64,000 bases of DNA from Angomonas deanei (lineage: Eukaryota > Euglenozoa > Kinetoplastea > Trypanosomatida > Trypanosomatidae): assembly GCA_903995115.1 (NCBI GenBank), contig LR877161.1, forward strand, positions 373,501 to 437,500. The letters are read 5' to 3'. Position 1 is the stretch's first letter. Each line of letters starts with the position of its first letter. The notes under the pieces were generated by a model. That model worked only from the letters and a program-made list of their open reading frames with translations. It was not told the DNA's origin and searched no databases. Shown one piece after another: positions 19,382-30,100 of this stretch. Position numbers and translations under genes: made by a program.

Positions 19382-19875
19382 TTGTGGCTATCTTTTTTTT
19401 TTTTTGTATTTTGTTGCTTAATAAATAACTAATGTTTTGTTCTGTGTTTAGTTTAGTTTTTTTTTTTTTTTTTGATTAAAAAGAGTAACTTAAAAGTAAA
19501 AAAATAACAGCTAAGAATAATAACTATAAAATCTACACTTTTATTTATTATTCGATCTACAACGAAATAGAAAATGAACAGAAGGAGAGAGAGATAAGAA
19601 ATCATTTGATATGCTGTGTGTAAGTGTGAGCGAACAACAATAATAAAAACATTACCTCAAGAAGTCACACACGTCATTTTTTCTTTTTTTACAGCGTTGA
19701 CTTCTTTCCAAATGAGGAAGACAAGGAACAACAATAATAAAAGGAAAACAATAAAATAGGCTTGTTTGTGAAAAATGACTGTACAAGAGTTTTTTTTTAT
19801 ATTTTTTTATTATTATTATTTAGACAAACAAACATACAAAAATATTAGTATTAGAATTATTTATTATTTAATCGT
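19382..19875. other. intergenic spacer
   Basis: The 494-base A/T-rich gap has T-runs near 19391 and 19457, and a GA tract at about 19577-19600 on the plus strand. No RNA gene or coding signal was recognised. Confidence 0.45.
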
Positions 19876-21032
19876 TTACTTTTTATTCTTCTTGTTCTGC
19901 ATGTTGTGAAAATTCTTCGCCTTGTACGTCGGCGTCCCCCGCGTATGACTGTTGGCTCTCTTTTTCTGTTTACTACCCGTCCTGGCCTGATGGTTACCAC
20001 CATTATGATTATTATTATTATTGTGCATGTAGTGATGACCATTGTACGGCATCGCGTGTTCCTCGTCCATGTAGTATCCATACGGTATCCCGTCGTCCAT
20101 ATCCTCTGCATCCATCATCATTTCCGCAAAGTCCTCCTCCGACATTTGTCGCATTTGCTGATACAACTCAAACGGAATATCATCCGGGGACTCATTGTAG
20201 TAATAGGGATCGTGACGAGGACGGCGCCTCGGGGGGCGATTGGCCTTCTTGTTATCGGCGCTCCATCGGTTGAACTCGTCAATCACCTCGGCCGTTTTTT
20301 GTTGAAGGCGTTGGCGATAAATTCAAAACTTTTCCCGTCTTGGTACATGTTGACCAACGCCTGAAGGTCTGTCGCCGGCCACGTGGTGGTCTTTTGTTTA
20401 GTATTATTATTATTATTTTGATTCTTGTTTTGGGAGCGCGTTTGCTGATTATTATTCTGATTAGGATTCTTTTTACGTGGTGGCGGTTTACCCCCCGGAC
20501 GAAAGAATTCATTGTTAAACGGGTCATAACCGTAAAATTCTTCATGCATCGGGTTCGGTGATTCACCGTGTTTGTAAAAGTCACCGCCAAAGGTGGAGTG
20601 GTTGAACTCCTCCTTCTCATTCTGTCGCCGCATCTCTTCCCATAACATTTCATAGAATAGCGGGTCCACATCCTCGTAGAGCGGCTCGTAGGGTCTCTGT
20701 GCGTGATTGGTCTGACTATAGTCCTGCCGCCGTTGGTGCCACTGCGTCTTCTGCTGCGACTGCTGCCCCGATAGTCTTCCACCGGTCTTGTGAAATTGAT
20801 TCACTGTTTTATACGCCGTGTTAATATCCACCATACTACTATGGGAACTGTCCCCACCACTGCCTGTTGTCGTCTTTTCTTGACTCTGGGCGACGTCCGG
20901 GTGGTGACGCATGGCGAGCTCGCCATAGCGCTTCTTCACCTCCGTCAGGGTGGCACTCACTTGCAGTCCTAGCGTGGCGTAGGCCTTCCGCACCTCTTCC
21001 TCGGAGGGGGTCGCGGCTTGCTGCTCTGACAC
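19876..21032 (-). CDS. J-domain protein with SANT/Myb-like C-terminus, frameshifted
   Basis: The first frame (20283-21032) has a J-domain at about residues 12-80 with HPD at 44-46, then a Tyr/Asn/Gln-rich linker, then WPATDLQALVNMYQDGKSFE, the start of a SANT/Myb-like helical domain. It stops early after FNKKRPR. The second frame (19876-20286) continues with IDEFNRWSADNKK, the natural third helix of that domain, and a Tyr/Asp-rich tail. One extra base in the six-T run at 20295-20300 would give NKKTAEVIDEFNRW and a single open frame of about 385 residues. The J plus SANT order recalls zuotin/DNAJC1/2-type chaperones. There is also no in-frame ATG: GTG at 21032 is the first candidate, and the ATG at 21045 is out of frame. 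Confidence 0.6.
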
Positions 21033-21372
21033 CGCTGAGAAACATGATAGACGGTGGTGGGGGAACTAGCGGGATAGAGCAGGACCCGACAGGGACGGAC
21101 CCCAGCGACTAACCATGGTAACCTTCTCATCTAGTTGTGTGAATGAATGTTGCTGGGGGATTAGTGTAACGGTAAAAAAAGAGGAGTGAGAAAGAAAGAA
21201 GTATCCATTTTTTTTGGTTTTTTATTGTCACGTCCAAATACACCATGTTGCCGTTTTTTTTTTTTTTTTTTTTACAAATGTAGCACAAAAAAAAATAAAA
21301 AGCGGGTTGTGACCAACTATCCAATATTCTACATTACATCCGCACACCACATCCATTTTGTATTATGGATGA
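21033..21372. other. intergenic spacer plus 5' end of J-domain gene
   Basis: The gap contains a long T-run near 21255-21273, an A-run near 21287-21296, and the out-of-frame ATG at 21045 that may be the true start of the adjacent J-domain gene. Nothing else was recognised. Confidence 0.4.
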
Positions 21373-21777
21373 TTATAAATCATCGTCGTCGTCGCCCCGT
21401 ACTCTATACTGATGAAGAAACGTTAATTGTTCAATCGGTGCCGTCACCCCGAAAACGTGCTTGAACCCTTTTTCCCGTAAGTAGCCATACGCAGACTCCA
21501 CGCGGTCGCCTCCCTCGCAGATCAGCATGATGACATCCCCTTTTTTAAGTTTTTCTACCCCATACGTTTTTGAAAAATCTTTCGCGGTCATTCGCGTCAT
21601 TTTCACCAAGTCACTGGAGGTCAGGTGAAGGGCGAAGGGAACGGTGAGGGCGCCTTTTTTCCGTCGCTCATACGGTTCTCGCAAGTCGACGATTTTAATT
21701 TGTTTTTCTTTGCCGTCCTGTTTTGCTTTTATGAGGGCCTCGAAGTCGTACATGTTTAAGTGTCGATGGAAACTCAT
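21373..21777 (-). CDS. single-domain rhodanese-like protein
   Basis: The 134-residue protein starts at an ATG. It has the rhodanese order: KIVDLREPYERR (about 28-39), a central helical region, then a beta strand leading into the active loop at Cys87 (ICEGGDRVESAYGYL), followed by a helix and HVFGVT. The active cysteine is present in a C-E-G-G-D-R-V loop, the six-residue length typical of sulfurtransferases rather than the seven-residue Cdc25/phosphatase loop. It may transfer sulfane sulfur or be a regulatory domain. There is no signal or membrane segment. The C-terminus is acidic (DDDDDL). Confidence 0.7.
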   Translation of the reverse strand: MSFHRHLNMYDFEALIKAKQDGKEKQIKIVDLREPYERRKKGALTVPFALHLTSSDLVKMTRMTAKDFSKTYGVEKLKKGDVIMLICEGGDRVESAYGYLREKGFKHVFGVTAPIEQLTFLHQYRVRGDDDDDL

Positions 21778-22631
21778 TTTTTATTTTCTATTTTTAAAAA
21801 TAATTGACGTGTGGTATCTTTGGCTTGAGACAACCGATAAATGAGAAAAAACGAAGGAGTGGCTCAGACATTCTGCCATTGTTTTCCGTTTTCGAAAAAA
21901 AAAAAAAGGAAATAGCTCAACACAAAAACACGCGAAACCGTTTATAGTTCAATGATAGTTAGATGATAATAGTAACTAAAGGAAGACTTGGAAAAAAAGA
22001 TTTTTTTATATCTTTTTTTTTTATATATATATATATATGATATTCGCCGAAATAAAAAATTACTACTGTTTTGTCTTTGAATTTTTTTTTTTTAATCCTA
22101 AATTTCTCGTGTTTCATTTTTTTTTTATCGTTTTTTTTTATTATATATTCTTTTTATTTTAAGTTTTTTTTTTTTTTCTTGCGCGTTCTCACTTTGCTAT
22201 AAAAATTATGAATAATTTAAATTTCAAAATAATTGAAAAACACACTTTATGGTCGTAAAAAAAAAAATGAAAAATCAACAACAATAAATGTCTAAAAAAA
22301 AAAAAAAAACTATGCGGTTGTAAAATACATTTTACAGATTTTTTTTCACTTAGGATACAGGCTCTATCAATAATTCGGCGATAATCAAACAATCAGGGAA
22401 AAAAAAAATGAAAAATAAAGGATAACGAAACCGCATTTTGTTCTGGCACAAACCAATTCGCATCTTTTTTTTTTTTCTGCTTTCCATTACCATCGTCAGG
22501 ATGATTCTGATTCGTGATGGTATAAGCCAATGAATTCTACGCAAGTTCAGCTAATTCACTGGTCTAGCCAAAAAAAAAAAAAAAAAAACGGTCCGTCGTT
22601 ACTTTTTTTTTTTTTTTTTTACTATCCCTGT
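21778..22631. other. long A/T-rich spacer
   Basis: At 854 bases this is the longest gap in the window. It is extremely A/T-rich, with T- and A-runs throughout, a TA repeat near 22022-22038, and an A-run plus T-run near 22569-22620. Small open frames here encode only Phe/Lys low complexity. It probably contains a long 3' UTR of the strongly biased gene to its right and the splice acceptor of the rhodanese gene. No structured RNA was recognised. Confidence 0.45.
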
Positions 22632-24968
22632 TTAGAACCACGCCACGTTGGCCGCCTGGCGCTCCGAGTTCTGGTGGACCTGCTCGCTTTCCTTGTTACG
22701 GGCGCTGGCAAGACCTCTCTGGCGCGCACTAGCGGGCACCGGGGGCTCCTCCTCCCCGTGCTTCTCCTTCATGAGGTCGTTGAAGACGTTGAGTGGGGTG
22801 CGGAGGGTACCGTCCTTGAGGGCCGGCAGCTTCTTGAGGTCGCCGTTGGCGTTACGGAGCTGGAGGAAGGCGGGGGCCTGCCACTGGCGCTTGTTCTTGA
22901 GCACCTGGTCACGGACGGGGTGGAGGACGTCCTCGGCGACGATGGGGCTGAGTGGATCCTCCTCCTCGCGGGGACCCATCTTCTCGTCGGCCTCCAGGTC
23001 CGCGAGGGGGTCGGCGTGCTTCTCGGCGACCTCACTGCGGGCGGTGCGGGGCGTGCGAGCGGTACGGGGGGTCTTGAGGGCAGCAGCCGCCTTCGCCTCC
23101 GCATCGCGCTTCTTGCGGGCTTCCTCCACCTCCTTCATGCCCTCCTCGTGCGTCTTGAGACCGGGGAGGATCTTCTCCGACACAAACTTTGCGGGGAGCG
23201 CGTCGCAGAGGGCGATGGCACTCTCGTTGAGCTCAATGTGGGAGAAGGAGGCGGGGTAGGGGTTGTGCACCGTGCCGGCGCTGACACCCCAGTTGGAGCC
23301 GAGGACGAAGTAGCGAGGGGGACAGGCGGTGAACGGGCGGAAGGCCTTGATGGGGACGGTCATGGTGGTGGGGTTCTTCTTGTACACCTTGGAGGGCGCC
23401 ATCACGCAGTAGTAGTTCTCCTCGGGGCCCATGACGGGGTCGAAGAAGAACTCGGCCACGGTGCCGGTGCACTCGAAGCCGTGGTACTGATTCTCGTAGG
23501 TGATGGCCGAGCGGACCACCGCGGCGAAGCGGTACCGCTCCTCCTGGGCGTTGAGGAAGGCACCGCGGGGGCGGCGCTCGTCGGAGGAGTTGGTGACCAT
23601 CAGCAGCACCTTCTCGTTGGTGGCGTCGTACACCATGAGGTCAATCGACCCCTTCTTGAGGGAGTTGGGGTCGTTGTTCTCACGGTAGGTGTAAGTGGCG
23701 GGGGAGAGGATGACAATGTGGGGGAACCCACGCACATTGGCCACCTTCGCCGGGAAGTTCTGACGGTTGGGGGTGATGGAGGGGAGGTAGCCCGACTTCT
23801 GGGGAGCCCAAAACTTCTTGTACTCCTCCATCGTCGTGGTGTTCTTCCCCACCACCTTGTTCGGACCCGTCTGCGGGCAATCGGCCGTAATGGAGGAGAG
23901 CAGCCAGTAGCGGAAGGTCTCGCGGTCGCGGAGGGGCTTCAGCTTCTCGATCAGCTCCTGCGCATCACTACCGGTGTTCTGCACCATGGCGTCCCAGTCA
24001 TCGAGGGTGAGGATGCTGAGGTAGTTCTTGTAGGTGGCCTCCGCAATCTTGGGCAAGCTGTACTGGGCGACACGGCTGGACTCTACCAGCTCGTCGTCGG
24101 CGGGCAGACCCTTGAGGGCGGCATCCACCCCACCGCAGTTGGCGTCGTTGAGCGCCTTGTCTTTGCGGCTACAGAGGGAGACGAGGCGGTCGATACCGAA
24201 CTGCTCGAAGATTTCGTTACGGACATGGACGAACTCCTCTAAGCGCTTCACCGCCGGCGACTGGAGGAGCTCCTCCCGCAGCTGGGCCACGGTCTCGCGC
24301 AGCTGTTCGTACTCCACACGCTTGTTCTGCAGCACCTGCTGACTGTACATCTTGGTGTGCTCATCTACCTCAAAGTTCTTATCGGACTGGGTGAAGTAGG
24401 GCTTGGGGTTCGCGCCCATCTTCTTGAGCATCGCGGGCACCTCACCATCACTGCTCTCGCTCGTGTACTCGCCCTCCTCGAGGGTGGAGTACTGGCGGTA
24501 GAGGGCGACGGTGGCGGCACTCTCGAGGAGGAGCGCCTGGGAGGGCATGTAGTTCATGAACATTTGATGGCGAAGGAGCACGGCGTTCTCCCGCTCCCAA
24601 GCGGCGAGGTCGCCATGGGCCTGCTTCAGGTTCTCCTGTTCCTTGGTCGCCAGGATGTCGGCCTGGAGTTGCTCCTGCTTGCGCGAGAAGAACTTGGCGC
24701 GGTTCTTTGCGTTGCCGGCGATCTCACTAAGGTTCTCCCCGCTATTCAGAAAGGGCTTGAGCTTCTGCTGCACGTTGGGGTCGTTGAGGGCATCCCGTAG
24801 CTGAGAGTGGATGGCCACTCTCGCCGTGAGAAGATCACTCTTGTCCGACTTTAAGAGCTCTTCCACACGGTTGGTGTAGCGCTGGGCCTTGAGCATCTCG
24901 GGGTCGCCGGCGTAGTAGTTCATGTCGGTGGACACGACCGTGGCCAGGGTTTGACAGGTGGAAGACAT
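22632..24968 (-). CDS. unknown 778-residue protein, strong G/C-ending codon bias
   Basis: The protein starts at an ATG. Residues 1-350 are helical and charged with coiled-coil character; 380-630 look globular and mixed alpha/beta, with several Tyr/Pro motifs (FPHIVILSPATYTYRE, PRYFVLGSNWGV). Residues about 640-700 are a charged helix with a basic TPRTARTPRTAR repeat, and the tail is polar. I do not recognise the family. Codon third positions are much more G/C-rich than in neighbours; the antisense strand even stays open for 570 codons. In kinetoplastids that bias usually marks an abundant protein, so a cytoskeletal or flagellar structural role is possible, but this is inference. Confidence 0.65.
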   Translation of the reverse strand: MSSTCQTLATVVSTDMNYYAGDPEMLKAQRYTNRVEELLKSDKSDLLTARVAIHSQLRDALNDPNVQQKLKPFLNSGENLSEIAGNAKNRAKFFSRKQEQLQADILATKEQENLKQAHGDLAAWERENAVLLRHQMFMNYMPSQALLLESAATVALYRQYSTLEEGEYTSESSDGEVPAMLKKMGANPKPYFTQSDKNFEVDEHTKMYSQQVLQNKRVEYEQLRETVAQLREELLQSPAVKRLEEFVHVRNEIFEQFGIDRLVSLCSRKDKALNDANCGGVDAALKGLPADDELVESSRVAQYSLPKIAEATYKNYLSILTLDDWDAMVQNTGSDAQELIEKLKPLRDRETFRYWLLSSITADCPQTGPNKVVGKNTTTMEEYKKFWAPQKSGYLPSITPNRQNFPAKVANVRGFPHIVILSPATYTYRENNDPNSLKKGSIDLMVYDATNEKVLLMVTNSSDERRPRGAFLNAQEERYRFAAVVRSAITYENQYHGFECTGTVAEFFFDPVMGPEENYYCVMAPSKVYKKNPTTMTVPIKAFRPFTACPPRYFVLGSNWGVSAGTVHNPYPASFSHIELNESAIALCDALPAKFVSEKILPGLKTHEEGMKEVEEARKKRDAEAKAAAALKTPRTARTPRTARSEVAEKHADPLADLEADEKMGPREEEDPLSPIVAEDVLHPVRDQVLKNKRQWQAPAFLQLRNANGDLKKLPALKDGTLRTPLNVFNDLMKEKHGEEEPPVPASARQRGLASARNKESEQVHQNSERQAANVAWF

Positions 24969-25483
24969 TAAAACTTAGAAAATAAGTGAATTACTTTAAT
25001 AGGTTTTTATGTGCTTTTTTTTTTTTTGAGAGGGGATCTACTGAAGAAGAATATCTGTAGTGGATACTTCTTCTTTGGATATATTGGTCTTTCCTATATA
25101 TTATTAAAGATTTATACGATGTAGGGACGTTCTTCCCGGGTAAAACACACGTATAAAAAAAATGATCTTTTAATAAAAGTTAGTAAAAGAAACAATAGAA
25201 ATTATGGACTATGTTCAAAATGAAAAAAAACCAAAACAAAACAAGAAAAAAAAAACGATGTTGAGTGAAACTTCTCGTAAACCTATTTTTTGGAGAAGAG
25301 GGGAAGAGAAAAAGCGTGCAACAGAAACAAAAATGCCGTTCTTAAAAAAAAAAAAAAGAACACGTCGCATAAAATAACAATATTTCACAACAGTGGAATG
25401 TATAATATTAATTCTGTGTAGTGCTTCCGCAGGAGTGCACACTGTACTCTCTGTGAAGCCGGTAGTTCATTTTATTCATTTCG
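24969..25483. other. intergenic spacer
   Basis: This 515-base gap has a T-run near 25015, a plus-strand purine tract near 25290-25320 and an A-run near 25346. No RNA or coding signal was recognised. Confidence 0.45.
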
Positions 25484-26791
25484 TTATTGGAAGAAGTCCT
25501 TATGCTCATCGGTCTCCACCACCTCCTCGACGGTGTTGCGTCTCGCCTCCTCCCGCTTGGCCTCCCGCACCTCCACCTTATCCCAATCCAACGTCTCAAT
25601 ATAATCGCAGTTTTCGATTGGTAGGTAGTTGGCCACCCCATGGGAAGGAACGTTTAACTTCTCAACCAGTGGTTCGTACTTGAGGTAGTCCTCCACCGTG
25701 CTGCCCCCACTCGCCAGCTCCGCCAGCATCTCCGCGACGGCAATGAGGGTGTAGTCTTCCATATTGATGGCAAGGGCGCGCGTGGTCCCTGGCGAACTAA
25801 AAGGTGCTTCCTCTTCCTGGGGGCCGGTCCCGTCTGCGCCTGCAGATTCGGGGCCCTCGTCCTTTCCTACTACGTGTGCCTCGACGCTGTCGACCGCGAA
25901 CGGCGCCGTCCCTCGTGTGACCAGCTTGGCACGGGTCGCCAGACTCTGCGCGGTCGCCCGTTCCGCCGCGCGCCGTTGCATCACATCCGAGGCCGTCCCC
26001 ACTACTTCTGTCTCCTCCATGACCGGCATGGTGGGTCCCGTGTGTCGTCCGAGCCACCCACCTCGCCCTACCGCCTGTGGGTCCTCCAGGCCATCCGGTG
26101 ACGACCCCCGCTGCGACCGATTCCGCTCCGCCTCCTCCTCCAGCAGCTTTGTGTATTGGTCATACTGTGTCGCCCCGTGCTGAAACGCTTCCTTCTCCTT
26201 TTGTCTGGCGACCTCCGCGGCGGACATGGCCCCTGTGCGTGTCCCCCGGTCCACCGACATGCGCTGCTCCTCCAGCTCCTTCTGGAAGAGCTGCCGCTGC
26301 TGACGTCGGGTCATGGGCTGGTAGTCCTCCAGGATGAGCGTCTGGGTGGTTTTGAAGCGGTAGTTGATCTCACTCTCCAAAAATAAGACACGGCTGCCGT
26401 TAGACCCTTTCTGCTGGGCCACTTCGGTGAGAAACGTGGTGTAGTCCCGTGGGGCGAGACCGGAGCGTACCGCGGGGCTGTGTCTATTGTCGTAGCAGGA
26501 TGGATGATCGTAGACCACCCGAAACGGGATGGGAAAGTCACGGTGACTAAACATGTGAATCATCTCTCGATTCTGCTCCGACGGGGCAAGTGGGAGAAAG
26601 AGCGTGACATCACAGTTGAGTTTTTGAAGGGTTTTAGACAGGTAGTGTAGGTACGGCCGTGGGCGGACGTAGTTGGGCTGGTTGAGATTAATGTGGCCAA
26701 TCGTCCCTTGCAGTCGAATCCCAACAATCAGTCTAGCGGGATTGAGGAACAGCACCTGTGAGTTGCCTACCAGGGTGATCGCAGTGGACAT
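25484..26791 (-). CDS. Tim50-like FCP1/NIF-domain protein, catalytic motif missing
   Basis: The start is the ATG at 26791 (MSTAITLVGN), giving 436 residues; the longer frame runs back through a poly-Cys stretch translated from a pyrimidine tract. Residues about 10-165 follow the FCP1-like HAD order of Tim50: strand VLFLNPARLIVGIR, then RPRPYLHYLSKTLQKL, then strand VTLFLPL, then a late strand VLFLESEINYRF with TQTLILEDYQP. A C-terminal block (YTLIAVAEMLAELA, then VEDYLKY) matches the Tim50 block after the phosphatase core. The DxDxT nucleophile motif is replaced by NPARL, so it should not be a phosphatase. Tim50 is the presequence receptor of the TIM23 inner-membrane translocase. A long low-complexity insert separates the blocks. 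No clear transmembrane segment was seen, which weakens the assignment. Confidence 0.45.
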   Translation of the reverse strand: MSTAITLVGNSQVLFLNPARLIVGIRLQGTIGHINLNQPNYVRPRPYLHYLSKTLQKLNCDVTLFLPLAPSEQNREMIHMFSHRDFPIPFRVVYDHPSCYDNRHSPAVRSGLAPRDYTTFLTEVAQQKGSNGSRVLFLESEINYRFKTTQTLILEDYQPMTRRQQRQLFQKELEEQRMSVDRGTRTGAMSAAEVARQKEKEAFQHGATQYDQYTKLLEEEAERNRSQRGSSPDGLEDPQAVGRGGWLGRHTGPTMPVMEETEVVGTASDVMQRRAAERATAQSLATRAKLVTRGTAPFAVDSVEAHVVGKDEGPESAGADGTGPQEEEAPFSSPGTTRALAINMEDYTLIAVAEMLAELASGGSTVEDYLKYEPLVEKLNVPSHGVANYLPIENCDYIETLDWDKVEVREAKREEARRNTVEEVVETDEHKDFFQ

Positions 26792-27104
26792 TGGAAAACA
26801 GCAACAACAACAACAACAACAAAAAAAAATGTAATGAAAACTATGTTTTTTTAATGATTTCGGGGGTTTCTCTTTTCCCACATACGTTTACTATACTTGC
26901 ACTCGAAAAGAGAGAGAGAGAGAGAAACAACAAGGAACGTGTAACGCTGTATCATGTGGTGAGGTAAAACAGTTGAACAAAGAAAACACAAGGGGGGTGC
27001 AGCGGAACTACAGGATTGAAGTAAATATACATGCGAGGGCTTTTGCAGGAAAATAACAGGAAACACAAATACTGGGAACGTTTTCCCCTATTTTGAATTT
27101 CTGT
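26792..27104. other. intergenic spacer with splice signals
   Basis: A GTT repeat on the coding strand (about 26800-26820) lies just before the ATG at 26791. A plus-strand GA tract at 26905-26926, with CT at 26902-26903, is a good candidate pyrimidine tract and AG acceptor. Nothing else was recognised. Confidence 0.5.
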
Positions 27105-30100
27105 TCACTTCTTTTTCAGGTGATCAAACTTCTCCTTTCGTTTTTCAAATTCTCGTAGGCGCAGTTGGTAGTCTTTTTTTTCCCGAGAGCCGTCTGCTTC
27201 GCTTACGGCGGTGGTAGGGGAGTGTCTGCCGTGGGCCGTGGCTGCTCTCGTCTCCTCCGCGGACGGGGCGAGACGCTCTCTGCCAACGGACGGCTCTTCT
27301 TCGCCAAGTCTACCAACTCGGTGCTCCGCCCCAACCCGTGTCGCCGGACGTGAGCTGGGAATGTGCTCGTTCGTCACCCCACCTTGTGGCGTGGCAGGTC
27401 GCACTTCCCTCTCCTCTCGCTCCTCTGCGTCCTTCGTCTCCTCCCCTTCCTCGTCGTCTTCATCGTCTGAGGAGGAGGTTCGCTTGCGCTGTTTGCGGTA
27501 GAATTCCTCCAACAGAGCCGCGGTGGGTTGAGAGGTGAAGGTGCGTACGTCATTCTTGTCGGAGGGTTGGGGGTACAAGGGGAAACTACCGTCCGCGTAG
27601 GACACGTAGTGTTGGCTGTTCCTAGCGGTGTGTGGTGGGGTGTTTGCACTACTGGCACAGGGGGAAAGGGCAATCATCTCGGAAAGCACGTCCCCGCTTT
27701 TCCCGTCGTCGCTCTCCTGACGGCTTTGTTTGGCATTGTACTGCATTAGCTTTCCCTTGAGGGTTTGCCGCTCTGCCTCGTACCCCTTGTAGGTGAGAAA
27801 CTTCTCTCGCAGGGACACATTGCCCTCGAAGACCTCATCCGGTGCCTCCCTGAGGTAACGGATCATTTCATTCTCCTCCTCGGTGGGGACATAGTTTCTA
27901 TTGCGCGGCGGGGCTAAAGTGGTCGAGCCCCCGTGTGGCGCCGGACCTGCGACCGAGTAGTACAACTCCCGCTCCCCCTCTTCGGGAAGGTGGTACACCG
28001 TTTCCTCGTGTAGGTTCCACGAGCTGGTGGTGGTCTCCACTTGCGACACCGCCTGCCGAAACCGCGCCTGCCGTCGCCGCTCCTTCTCTTGATAGTCGTA
28101 CGAGGTATCCAGCAAGCGCTGTAGCCGTGTGTGCTCCGCCCGCTCCCGCTCTATCCGGTCGTTCTCCTCCTTCTCCGCTTGGACGAGGTCGACTCGGTGC
28201 ACCTTCTCAACGACCGGGCTACCCGCCTCTTCGTGGTCTTCTCGTGTGTTCTCTCTCTCCTCCGATTCCTTTCCTTTCAGGGTAGAATCAAGGAATTTTC
28301 TTTTTTGCGCTTCCGTGTCTATTTCCCGTCGCGCCATGGTGTGCGCAATCGCCCGACGTTGTCCCTCCGGGAGTAACTTCATCCTGTCGTCCCTCTCCAC
28401 ACGGCTGGCCAGTACGTCCTGTGCCTGCCGCTGGTACTCAAACACGGCCTTGTCGTAGTGGTAGTCGGTACTGTAGAGAACCGCCAGCTGCTCGTTGGTG
28501 AAGCCGCTGAGAGGGGCGAGGAGGGAGACCTTGCGTCCGCTGACCGCCACTGCCGTATTTTCCGGTTTACTCCTACCTTCTGTCTTAAACAAGCAGACAT
28601 ACACCAAGGACCAAAACTCCGCATACGCTTCCTCCGTCACCTGTTCGTAATTTCGGTAAAAAATAAACGGAAAGGTAAACAGTTTTTCAAAAAACGTCTC
28701 GAAGGACAGCAGACTGGTGGTCCCCCGGTATACCCACTCCTCCTCTGCGATATCCAGGTGCACGTCCACCAGTAGCGTGGGGAAAAACAAGTTCAATAGG
28801 TTCAACATGAATTGCATAAAACTATCTTTGCCGATTCGGTCTTTCGGCAGGTGGCTATTCGTCTCTTTTCCATCCTCGTCCAACTTGGGGAGTGCATCAA
28901 AGATATCTCGCAACACCTGTTTCACAATGGCCGACGTGTGGTGTAGGTGCTGGAAGTTGTGGTAGCCGGTGGAGGACGGGTCGGACGGTGGGGGCTCAAT
29001 GAGGCCGAGGGTGGAGGAGGGGGGCGCCACCTGCAGCAGGTCCACTGTGTGGCGCTTGCGCTCCTCCCGCAGCGGTGGGGAGGCGGACTGGACGCGAAGG
29101 ACGGGGAAGTGCACCTGTGGAACAGCCGAGGCATAGTACCGTTCCTCGAGCCGTTGATCCTCTCTCAGGTTGGTGGGTGCCCCTTGCTGCGGCCCCATCA
29201 CCCGCGCCAAGCCCCCGTCCCGCCGGCACCGCCATTCCTCCTGAAGTGCTCTGCAATACACCTTGAAGTGCAACAGCAGCAAACTCTGACGGTAGGTACC
29301 GTAGTAGACGGGCACCTTCTTTACTGACGGTCGTTGGGTGGGCTCCATCAAGTCCTCCGGGAGAAGGGCGATAAAGTTGATGTAGTGGGGACCGTCGTAA
29401 AGGGGAAGCGGTGGTACATGGGCGTGGGTGTCACCAAGGGCGAATGGATCCAGGCGGATGGGAAGTTTCTTTTTCGACTTCTTGCTATCCTCCTCTTTGG
29501 GCTCTGCTGCACCGCGGAGGGCGCGGGACGCCTCCTCCCTTTCCTGTCGTTCAAACTTGCTCTTAAAGTAGCTATTCTCCCCCACGAAATCATTGTAGTC
29601 CACCGCCAGACCGTAGTCTCGGAGCAGCTGTACCTTTCTACTAACGTCGTTCACGTGGTTGGTGAGTCGTTGTTGACGTGCCTTGGAGTATTTCAACTGC
29701 CTCTCCTCCCGCTCCCGGTCAAACTCCCCACCGGCGGGCCACATGGCCTGTCGCGGGTCCGGCTGCACACGGATGTAGCCGTTCGGGGGAAAACTAATGA
29801 GCGGCGAGGTGGTCGTATTCTGTTTCTGGTTTTCTTTGGCTTGCTGGAAAGCAGGAAAATGCTTCACCGTAGGCCAGGCATGGGACAGTCCGTAGAAGTT
29901 CTCCACCCCGTCGTCCACCGCCGCGACGGCCTCCTTCACACGGTCCAGGTACACGGGCAGGTGCTTTTCGTATTCACGGTCCTCCATTGGTGCCTCTTCC
30001 TGTAGCGCCACCGGGCGGCCCTCCTGCGCGGCGATCCTCTCCTCGTCCAAAAGGGCATTTTGCTCAATGATCTGCTGCCGCCGCTTCCACTCTTCTGTCC

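Noticed and set aside
22530-24242. 570-codon plus-strand open frame opposite the 778-residue gene
   Set aside because: It is the antisense shadow of a gene with very G/C-rich third positions; its translation is repetitive Val/Leu/Gly/Glu and has no splice signals upstream.
25484-26881. Poly-Cys N-terminus of the Tim50-like gene
   Set aside because: The run is the translated pyrimidine tract; the ATG at 26791 lies downstream of the acceptor.
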